Of a stretch of 64,000 nt of DNA, positions 17,759-24,244 are shown piece by piece (the first letter of the stretch is position 1; each line of letters opens with the position of its first letter). The translations under genes were made by a program, and so were the position numbers. This stretch comes from JADJEK01 sp052034255 (GTDB lineage: Bacteria > Planctomycetota > B15-G4 > JADJEK01), in contig JBPOIU010000036.1 in NCBI GenBank assembly GCA_052034255.1, positions 1 through 64,000 on the forward strand. The letters run 5' to 3'. Below the pieces are notes generated by a model, which saw nothing but the letters and a program-made list of their open reading frames with translations, was not told where the DNA came from and ran no database searches.

Positions 17759-18850
17759 ATGGCACGACCGAGCGCAGAGGAATGGAACGACTGGCGCTGG
17801 CAGACGCGACATCGCGTCAGCTCCGTGGCCGCGTTGCGCGCCCATGCGCCGGCCCTCGCCACGTTCGAGCTCGCCGACGAAGAACTCGAGCGCGAGTTCC
17901 CGGTCGGCGTGACTCCGTACTACCTGTCCCTCGCGAATCCGGCCGATCCGCACGATCCGATCCTGCGCCAGGTGTTGCCGATCGCCGCCGAACGCCAGCG
18001 CTCCGAGCAGGAAACCGCGGATCCGTTCCACGAAGAGCAGCTCGCTCCGGTGCCCGGAATCGTTCACCGCTACGCGGATCGCGCGCTGGTGATCCCGACC
18101 AACTTCTGCGCGACGCTGTGTCGGCACTGTTTCCGCAAGCGCTCTTGGGCCGACGGGTTCTTCGTGCTCAGCGAAGCCCAATTGACCGCAGCCGCGGCGT
18201 ACGTGCGATCGCACCCGCAGATTCGCGACGTGCTGATCACGGGCGGCGACCCAGTTCATCTGTCGATGCACGCGCTGGCGCTGTTGCTGCGCGAATTGCG
18301 CGCCTGCGGCAACGTGGAAGTCTTGCGGATCGCGACGCGTGTGCCGGTCACGTTGCCGCAGCGCGTCGACGACGAGTTGCTCGACGTCCTGGCCGCGGCC
18401 CGACCGCTGTGGTTGATCACGCATTTCAATCACGCGCGCGAAGTCAGCCCCGAAGCCGCCGCGGCGCTGCGGCGGTTGATCGACCGCGGCATCACGGTGC
18501 AGAACCAGACGGTGTTGTTGCGGGACGTCAACGACTCGACGGCGGCACAGATCGAGCTCGGACGCGCGCTGCTGGCGCTCGGAGTGCGGCCGTACTACCT
18601 GCACCTCGCGGATCCGGTTGCCGGCGCCGGCCACTTCCGCTTGCCGATGGAGCGTGGCATCGAGATCGTGCGCGGCATGTACGGGAAGATCGCCGGCTTC
18701 GGCATTCCGCGACTCGTCGTCGACCTACCGGGTGGGAAGGGCAAGGTGCCGCTGGTGCCGGAGTTCGTCGTGCGGCGCGCCGGGGACGATGTGTGGTTCG
18801 AGAGTCCCATCGACGGTTCGACGGTGCATTACCGCGATCCGCGCGCGTGA
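17759..18850 (+). CDS. Lysine 2,3-aminomutase-type radical SAM enzyme (KamA family)
   Basis: 363 residues. The radical-SAM cluster motif CxxxCxxC is at C117, C121 and C124 (CATLCRHCFRK). Residues that define real lysine 2,3-aminomutase are present: the PLP lysine K329 and substrate aspartate D322 in VDLPGGKGKVP, and the second aspartate D285 in HLADPVAGAGHF. EpmB (the EF-P modifier) lacks the VDxPGGxGK element, so beta-lysine formation from lysine is the better guess. It is shorter than clostridial LAM. Beta-lysine may serve as osmolyte, EF-P modifier or antibiotic precursor; no epmA or efp is nearby. The ATG at 17759 is supported by family alignment, and a TACACT box lies 58 bases upstream. 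Confidence 0.85.
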   Translation: MARPSAEEWNDWRWQTRHRVSSVAALRAHAPALATFELADEELEREFPVGVTPYYLSLANPADPHDPILRQVLPIAAERQRSEQETADPFHEEQLAPVPGIVHRYADRALVIPTNFCATLCRHCFRKRSWADGFFVLSEAQLTAAAAYVRSHPQIRDVLITGGDPVHLSMHALALLLRELRACGNVEVLRIATRVPVTLPQRVDDELLDVLAAARPLWLITHFNHAREVSPEAAAALRRLIDRGITVQNQTVLLRDVNDSTAAQIELGRALLALGVRPYYLHLADPVAGAGHFRLPMERGIEIVRGMYGKIAGFGIPRLVVDLPGGKGKVPLVPEFVVRRAGDDVWFESPIDGSTVHYRDPRA

Positions 18851-18920
18851 TGGATTCCGGCGGTTCGCGGCCGGGCGGCTTGCGAGCGTTCCGCGACGCC
18901 GTTAGATTGCTCCGCCTTCG

Positions 18921-18994
18921 TGCCGGATCGTCTAACGGTAGGACAGCGGACTCTGGATCCGCGAGTCTAGGTTCGAATCCTAGTCCGGCAACCA
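18921..18994 (+). tRNA. tRNA-Gln (anticodon CUG)
   Basis: A complete cloverleaf: acceptor TGCCGGA (18921-18927) with TCCGGCA (18984-18990), anticodon stem GCGGA/TCCGC around the loop CTCTGGA, anticodon CTG at 18953-18955, and T-arm with GGTTCGAATCC. Discriminator A and an encoded CCA (18992-18994) follow. A TTAGATT box lies 13 bases upstream and a strong terminator hairpin follows, so it is a single-gene transcript. It reads CAG codons. Confidence 0.95.
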
Positions 18995-19003
18995 GACATG
19001 ACG

Positions 19004-19039
19004 CGGGGCCCGCACTCGACGTTTCGAGTGCGGGCCCCG
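19004..19039 (+). terminator. Terminator of the tRNA-Gln gene
   Basis: A perfect 16-base-pair stem (19004-19019 with 19024-19039) around the loop CGTT, followed by TTGCGTT, begins 10 bases after the tRNA CCA end. Confidence 0.85.
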
Positions 19040-19100
19040 TTGCGTTGCTGGCCAGCGCGCGGGCGCCGCGACCGGCGTGCGGCTCACGCCGCCGTGTTGA

Positions 19101-19697
19101 TCAAGCTGCGCGGACCGGCCGGAAGGCCTCGAGCAAATCGCGCAGGCGGATGCAGGCGCGATAGTGCTTCGACTTCACGGTGCCGATCGGCTGATGGAGC
19201 ACCTTCGCGATCTGGTGGAACTCCAGGCCCTGGTATTCGCGCAGGCGGAAGATGTTCTCGGAGTCGGGCTTCAGGCGCTTCAGCGCCTTCTCCACCGCGG
19301 TCAAGAACTCGTCTTCCGCGGCGTTGCCCTCCGGCCCGCGCTCTTCGTCGATCCAGTCGCCGATCGGATCGTCGTCCTCGTGCCGAGACAGCGCGGGGAG
19401 CGCGCGGGCGATCGGCTTCTTCGACTTCAGGCGGTCGAAGCAGTAGTTGCGCGCGAAGGTGTAGACCCAGGTCGAGAACTTCACACCGCGCGTGAAGTCG
19501 AAGTCGCGGATGTGGTTGAAGATGCGGAGGAAGATCTCCTGAACGGCATCTTCGATCTCGTTCGGGAAGCGATGACCCAGGAAGCGGCGCGCGGTGACGG
19601 TGAACGGGTGGGTGTAGGTATCGGCGATCGTGCGCTGCGCGTCCAAGTCACCAATCTGGGCGCGGCGGACCACTTCGACGGGCAGGTCGTAAGGCAT
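19101..19697 (-). CDS. ECF-type RNA polymerase sigma factor
   Basis: 198 residues. Sigma region 2 spans about residues 25-85 (FPNEIEDAVQEIFLRIF, the -10-binding helix VKFSTWVYTFARNYCFDRL) and region 4 spans about 140-190 (LKPDSENIFRLREYQGL, then the helix-turn-helix FHQIAKVLHQPIGTVKSKHY). There is no region 3, as in ECF sigmas. The linker is acidic (RHEDDDPIGDWIDEERG). The ATG at 19697 is chosen for GAGGAG seven bases upstream. No anti-sigma gene adjoins, so control may come from elsewhere; a direct repeat and palindrome sit about 155-210 bases upstream of the start. Target genes cannot be told. Confidence 0.9.
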   Translation of the reverse strand: MPYDLPVEVVRRAQIGDLDAQRTIADTYTHPFTVTARRFLGHRFPNEIEDAVQEIFLRIFNHIRDFDFTRGVKFSTWVYTFARNYCFDRLKSKKPIARALPALSRHEDDDPIGDWIDEERGPEGNAAEDEFLTAVEKALKRLKPDSENIFRLREYQGLEFHQIAKVLHQPIGTVKSKHYRACIRLRDLLEAFRPVRAA

Positions 19698-20017
19698 GGC
19701 GGACTCCTCGAAACGCAGGGAGAAGCGTCGAGGGACCGAAAGAGCAGCGCGAATGCCAAACCGCGGAATCGCGCGCATTCGCCGTAAGAGTGTGTCTGGG
19801 GCCGGGTTGCAGGAATGTGCGATTTCGAACGCAAATCGTCGGGGAGCAGCGTTGTTAGGTCCCCCTGACGCGACCTGTTAGGTGATGTGAACGAAGTTCA
19901 CATCACGACTTACGCAGATCCGGTCAGATCGGGACGGACACGCGCGGACACCGTCGGGGCAATGCAATTTGTCGAATCGACCGACGTCGCTCGTCGAGCG
20001 CAGGTCCCTCGCGTGTG
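19698..20017. other. Intergenic region upstream of the sigma gene
   Basis: About 320 bases between the sigma gene start and the MamK-like gene end, both minus strand. I see no gene. Its only clear structures are the direct repeat and 11-bp-arm palindrome at 19853-19906. It is less GC-rich than its surroundings, as expected for a control region. Confidence 0.5.
19853..19906. promoter_or_regulatory. Direct repeat plus palindrome, possible operator
   Basis: TGTTAGGT occurs at 19853-19860 and again at 19876-19883, 23 bases apart (about two helical turns). The second copy overlaps a perfect inverted repeat: arm GTGATGTGAAC (19882-19892), loop GAA, arm GTTCACATCAC (19896-19906). It lies upstream of the sigma factor start and 112 bases beyond the MamK-like gene's stop. 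It could bind a regulator, or the palindrome could end mamK-operon transcription, though no T-run follows on either strand. Confidence 0.45.
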
Positions 20018-21091
20018 TCAGCGCACGCGTTCCCAGTACTCGGCGGGCATGTCATGCGCGATCTTCAGGGCGCCATTGGCGCCGGCGTAGATCGGCTCCT
20101 CGACCGTCGTCACCCGGCCTACGCCGAGCCTGCGCCGCATCTCACGTTCGACGACGTCGCCGAGGCCGTCGATCTGGCTGCCGCCGCCGCCGATCAACAC
20201 GTTGTTCTTCAGTCGATCTTGGAACTCGGGATCGAACGTGCTGATCAACTCCTGGACGCCGTCGACGATCGGGCCGACGAGCGTGCGGCACGCGGTCCGC
20301 ATGGCGTCCGTGATGTCGACCTCGGTCGGCGCGCCGCGCACCGGGATCTGGACGCGGACCGGCTCGAGCGTGTCGCGCACCGATGCCCAGCGTTCCTTCC
20401 ACTGGCGCACCATGTTCGGGGTGATCTGGCCATCCGGGCACTTCGCCTTGATCAGATCGAGCAAGGTCTGGTCGATGTGGTCGCCGGCGAACGTGTTCGT
20501 GAGCTGGTCTTCGGCGGCGGGCATCGTGCCTCGCATGCGGCAGAGGTCGGTCGTGCCGGCACCGATGTCGACGACCAGCACGTCCGTCAACCGATCCAAG
20601 CCGTACGCGACCGAGAACGGCTCGGAGCACAGCATCACCGAGTCGACGATCTCGCGCGCCGCTTCGATGATCGCGCGCTGATTGTGGATCGAGGCCTGCG
20701 CCGGCGCCCCGATCACGCAGTAGATCAGCTCGTCCTTGCGCGGTCGCGCCAGTCCGATCGCAGTGCGCACGAGGTCGCGCGCGGCTTGGAGGTTGCGCTT
20801 CGCGTCCTCCGGATCGCCCTTGCCGTCCGAGCCCTTGATCACGCCGTGCGCGAGCGGGCGGTAGAAGTCGAGGGCGGGGCGATTGTCGAACGCCTCCTGG
20901 CCGACCAGCAGGTCCTTCTTCAACAGCTTGCGCGCGACGACGTCCTTCGGATAGCCGACGACGCTGGCCACGGTCTCGCGCACGCCGTTGCTGCACGCGA
21001 TCGACGTCCGCGACGTTCCGAGGTCCATGCCGATGTAGAGCACGCCGTGGTCCTTGCGAACCTCGCCGTCACCGCCAGCTTCCTGCGCCAT
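20018..21091 (-). CDS. MamK-like bacterial actin
   Basis: 357 residues of actin-fold ATPase. The phosphate-1 loop is DLGTSRT (23-29), a switch glutamate lies in CSEPF (E157), the phosphate-2 loop is DIGAGTTD (175-182) and the adenosine motif is GGGGSQIDG (301-309). Segments characteristic of MamK rather than MreB or FtsA are visible: SVVGYPKDVV, RPLAHGVIK, GTMPAAEDQLTNTFAG and the C-terminal MPAEYW. MamK polymerises into filaments that position magnetosomes in magnetotactic bacteria, but no other magnetosome gene is present here. The ATG at 21091 has a strong GGAGG before it. It is the second gene of an operon, 45 bases after a coiled-coil gene that is probably its partner. Confidence 0.87.
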   Translation of the reverse strand: MAQEAGGDGEVRKDHGVLYIGMDLGTSRTSIACSNGVRETVASVVGYPKDVVARKLLKKDLLVGQEAFDNRPALDFYRPLAHGVIKGSDGKGDPEDAKRNLQAARDLVRTAIGLARPRKDELIYCVIGAPAQASIHNQRAIIEAAREIVDSVMLCSEPFSVAYGLDRLTDVLVVDIGAGTTDLCRMRGTMPAAEDQLTNTFAGDHIDQTLLDLIKAKCPDGQITPNMVRQWKERWASVRDTLEPVRVQIPVRGAPTEVDITDAMRTACRTLVGPIVDGVQELISTFDPEFQDRLKNNVLIGGGGSQIDGLGDVVEREMRRRLGVGRVTTVEEPIYAGANGALKIAHDMPAEYWERVR

Positions 21092-21136
21092 GCGCTCACC
21101 CTCCGGTCGTCGCGTCGTCAAAACTCGCGACACGTT

Positions 21137-21985
21137 CTATCGAGGCGCGCTGGCCGATCCACCGCTCTGCGGTGATTCCTTGCCGATCGCTTCGCGCAGC
21201 TCGACGTTCAGCTTGAAGATCTGCTCCAGCAGGCCGCGCTTTGCGCCCGCGTTCGAGTCCGCGACGCTCAGCCCTTGGACCTCCCGGAATTCGGACTCGA
21301 TGCCCGGGTCGATGGTCTTCGCCGCCTTCAGGCGCTCGACCAAGCGGTCGCTGTTCTCGAGCATGCCGTTCAGCTTCGCGATGCGCCGCTCCAGCAGGTC
21401 GATGCGCGCGTCTTGATCGCGCTTGGCGTCCGCGAGCGCCCGCGCCTTCTCGTCGGCCAGCAGGTGCTCGGCGAGTTCGGCGGCGGCGCGCGCGAGTTCC
21501 GGCGACGCCCCGGCGGGGCTGCCCTTGAACAGGTCGACCAGGCCGTCCTTCAGCCGCAGCGCGAACGAGTCCATCCGCGCCCGGCTGACCGCGACATCGG
21601 CGTCCGTCACCCGGTGCGTCTTCTCGCGGTCGAGCTGCGACCGGGCGGTGTCCAATTCCGTGACCAGTCGATTCAAGTTCGCTTCGAGCTCGTTCTTCTG
21701 CTGTTCGAGCGTTTGCGCCGAATCCCGCCATTGATCGCGCTGTTCGAGCAGCCGGGCGAACGCCTCGCGCGCCTGCTGGTTGACGGATGCCAGAGCGTCC
21801 GGCGGGAGCTCGACGCCGCGCTTCTTCAGGGCCTCGTCGACCGCCTTCGCGATCAACTGATCGATCCGGCTCCAATCGAGCACCGTGACCGAACGCACGC
21901 CGTCCTTCTTGAGCTTGTCGACGGAGACGACGTCGGAGTGCTCACGGAACAGGCGGAACAGGCTGTTGGCGAGGCCGAGGATCAT
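21137..21985 (-). CDS. Coiled-coil protein encoded with the MamK-like actin
   Basis: 282 residues. Residues 1-20 (MILGLANSLFRLFREHSDVV) are amphipathic and could touch the membrane. A conserved-looking N-terminal segment (about 30-60, DWSRIDQLIAKAVDEALKKRG) precedes long heptad repeats at about 70-115 (REAFARLLEQRDQWRDSAQT, LEQQKNELEANLNRLVTEL) and 175-220 (DAKRDQDARIDLLERRIAKL). The C-terminus is low complexity. I recognise no family. Its gene leads the operon with the MamK-like actin, which suggests an adaptor or filament-binding partner (inferred from position). A TAGGAT box lies eight bases before the ATG; AGGA in it might instead serve as a weak Shine-Dalgarno. Confidence 0.65.
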   Translation of the reverse strand: MILGLANSLFRLFREHSDVVSVDKLKKDGVRSVTVLDWSRIDQLIAKAVDEALKKRGVELPPDALASVNQQAREAFARLLEQRDQWRDSAQTLEQQKNELEANLNRLVTELDTARSQLDREKTHRVTDADVAVSRARMDSFALRLKDGLVDLFKGSPAGASPELARAAAELAEHLLADEKARALADAKRDQDARIDLLERRIAKLNGMLENSDRLVERLKAAKTIDPGIESEFREVQGLSVADSNAGAKRGLLEQIFKLNVELREAIGKESPQSGGSASAPR

Positions 21986-22108
21986 GCGGGGGCATCCTAT
22001 CGACCCTGGCGGCGGCGCGCGCTTCGCGCAAACGGTTCGCCCTCAAGAGTTTCACTCCGGCGGGGCGATAGGGTAGATCTGCTCGCCGAGCCGACGCCGG
22101 AGCCTGTC

Positions 22109-22864
22109 ATGGCGGAATCGACGCAAGACCGAAACGAACCCGACGCCGCGGATTCCCCGCCGCTGGTCGTCATCACCGATACCGCGGTCGATCCGCACAT
22201 CGTGATGCATCACGAACCGCGTGCGTTGCAAGCCGAGCAGTACCGCGCGTTCCGCACGAACCTGTTGGCGATGGGTCGCAACAAGGGCTCGCGCTCCGTG
22301 GTGCTGACGTCCGGCGTGAAGGGCGACGGCAAGAGCGTGTCGGCGGTCAACATCGCGATCTGCCTCGCCGAAGCTCCCGGCACTCGCGTGTGTCTGATCG
22401 ACGCCGACTTCCGATCGCCGCGCGTGGCCGACTTGCTCGGCCTCGGCGGCGGCAAGGGCCTGTCCGAGCTGTTGCTCGACGAAGCGACTCTCGCCGACGT
22501 GTTGGTCGAGACGCGCGTGCAGAACCTGTTCGTGATCCGCTCGGGCCGCGCACCGCGCAATCCGTCCGAGTTGCTCGCGTCCGAGCGCGTGAAGAACCTG
22601 CTCGACACGTTGAAGCAGCAGTTCACGCACATCCTGTGCGACACGCCGCCGGTGAATCCGTTCACCGACGCGGCCGTGCTCGGCGCGCGCACCGATGGCG
22701 TCGTGTTGGTCGTGCGCATGAACTCGACGGGACGCGAGCAGGCGGAGCGCGCGAGGCACGTGCTCGAACGCGCGGGCGCTCACGTGATCGGCGCGTTCCT
22801 CACCGACACGGCAGCCCAGGATCCGGACGCGGCGGCCGACTACGAGGACGAAGCGGACGAGTGA
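22109..22864 (+). CDS. CpsD/CapB-type P-loop ATPase (ParA/tyrosine-kinase-like)
   Basis: 251 residues. The deviant Walker A SGVKGDGKS is at 68-76, Walker A' LIDADFR at 96-102 and the third motif CDTPPV at 177-182. The N-terminal QAEQYRAFRTNLLAMG is typical of the cytoplasmic kinase half of polysaccharide co-polymerases (CpsD/CapB/Wzc). The tyrosine cluster normally autophosphorylated at the C-terminus is absent: only one Tyr occurs near the end (ADYEDEADE). It may therefore regulate envelope polysaccharide export without classic autophosphorylation, or be a plain ParA/Mrp-like ATPase. GGAG precedes the ATG. The stop overlaps the aroA start (GTGA). Confidence 0.75.
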   Translation: MAESTQDRNEPDAADSPPLVVITDTAVDPHIVMHHEPRALQAEQYRAFRTNLLAMGRNKGSRSVVLTSGVKGDGKSVSAVNIAICLAEAPGTRVCLIDADFRSPRVADLLGLGGGKGLSELLLDEATLADVLVETRVQNLFVIRSGRAPRNPSELLASERVKNLLDTLKQQFTHILCDTPPVNPFTDAAVLGARTDGVVLVVRMNSTGREQAERARHVLERAGAHVIGAFLTDTAAQDPDAAADYEDEADE

Positions 22865-24195
22865 AGCCGCGCGCGACACTGATCGTCGACGGTCCGGTTC
22901 CGGCGCTGTCGGGCGACGTTCGCGTACCCGGGGACAAATCGATCACGCACCGCGCGCTGTTCCTCGGCGCGCTCGCGGACGGTCCGACGACGATCCTGCG
23001 AGCGCTCGTCGCCGACGACGTCGACGCGACGATCCACGTGCTCGAGCGTTTGGGCGCTCGCATCGCGCGCCGCGGCAACGCGCTCGACGTCGAACACCCG
23101 ATCGATCGCTCCGCACGCGGTCCGGTGACGTTGCACTGCGGCGCATCGGGCACGACGGCGCGCCTGACGCTCGGCTTGGTCGCCGGCCTCGATCGCGAGG
23201 TCATGCTCGACGGAGATCCCGGCTTGCGCGCCCGGCCGATGGGACGGGTGCTGCAGCCTCTCGCGGCGATGGGATTGACGCGATTGCCGCCGGCGCGCGA
23301 CACGTTGCCGGTGCGGGTTCACGGCGTCGCCGCACCGCGCGCGCGCGAGCACGTGCTCGACGTGGCGTCCGCGCAAGTGAAGACGGCGGTGGTGCTCGCC
23401 GCGCTGTCGGCCCATGGCACCACGCGCGTCGTCGAGCCGCTCGCGACCCGCGACCACACCGAGCGCATGCTCGCCGCGTTCGGCGCTCGCGTCACGGTCG
23501 GCGAACGGAGCGTCGCGGTCGACGGGCCCGCGTTGTTGCGCGGCGCCACGGTCCACGTTCCCGGCGACGTGTCGGCGGCCATCGCGCTCGCCAGTGCCGC
23601 CGCATGCGTGCCGGGATCGCGGATCACGTTGCCCGACGTCGGACTCAATCCGACGCGGACGGGCGCCGTCGACGCATTGCGCGCGCTCGGCGTCGAGGTC
23701 GTGGAGTCCGCGACGAGCACGCAAGCGCAAGAGCCGCGCGGCACGTTGACCTGCGGTTCCACGCCGACGCGCGCATTGTCGATCGAAGCCGCGGACGTCC
23801 CCCGGCTCGTCGACGAGATCCCGCAGCTCGCGGCGGTGGCCGCGCTGGCGCCCGGCGTGTCGCGGTTCCTCGGCATCGCCGAGCTCCGCGTGAAAGAGTC
23901 CGATCGCATCGAAACCACGGCGCGGACGCTGCGCGCGTTCGGCGTCGACGTCGAAACCGGCGCGGACCACATGATCGTCCGTGGACCGGCGGCGTTGCGT
24001 GCCGCCGACGTCGACGCCTGCGACGACCACCGGATCGCGTTCCTCGCCGTCGCGTTGGCGTTGGCGGCGCCAGGGACGAGTCGCGTCCACGGCTTCGAAG
24101 CGATCACGAAGTCGTTCCCCGGTTACCTCGACGCGATCCACGCGCTGCTCGGCCCGGCCGCGGGACGATGTCGCATCGTCCAGGAGCGGACCTGA
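22861..24195 (+). CDS. aroA: 3-phosphoshikimate 1-carboxyvinyltransferase (EPSP synthase)
   Basis: 444 residues from a GTG overlapping the preceding stop. The enzyme joins PEP to shikimate-3-phosphate, step six of the shikimate pathway, in the cytoplasm. Family motifs are clear: PGDKSITHRALFLGALADG near residue 21, the PEP-loop CGASGTTARLTLGL, DGDPGLRARPMGRVLQPL, a phosphate-binding SAQVKTAVVLA, and the second-domain signatures DEIPQLAAVAALAPG and RVKESDRIETTARTL, ending DHRIAFLAVAL. The PEP loop reads CGASGTTAR rather than the more usual G-N-[AS]-G-T. Coupling to the CpsD-like gene is positional only. It ends convergently 49 bases from the sulfatase-like gene. Confidence 0.95.
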   Translation: MKPRATLIVDGPVPALSGDVRVPGDKSITHRALFLGALADGPTTILRALVADDVDATIHVLERLGARIARRGNALDVEHPIDRSARGPVTLHCGASGTTARLTLGLVAGLDREVMLDGDPGLRARPMGRVLQPLAAMGLTRLPPARDTLPVRVHGVAAPRAREHVLDVASAQVKTAVVLAALSAHGTTRVVEPLATRDHTERMLAAFGARVTVGERSVAVDGPALLRGATVHVPGDVSAAIALASAAACVPGSRITLPDVGLNPTRTGAVDALRALGVEVVESATSTQAQEPRGTLTCGSTPTRALSIEAADVPRLVDEIPQLAAVAALAPGVSRFLGIAELRVKESDRIETTARTLRAFGVDVETGADHMIVRGPAALRAADVDACDDHRIAFLAVALALAAPGTSRVHGFEAITKSFPGYLDAIHALLGPAAGRCRIVQERT

Positions 24196-24244
24196 CGCGA
24201 GACGAGCGCGGCGCGCTCCGGGGGGCGATGCGCGTCGAGCGTCC

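Noticed and set aside
20018..21985. Fragment of a magnetosome island
   Set aside because: No other mam, mms or mad gene is recognisable within the window; only the actin is MamK-like.
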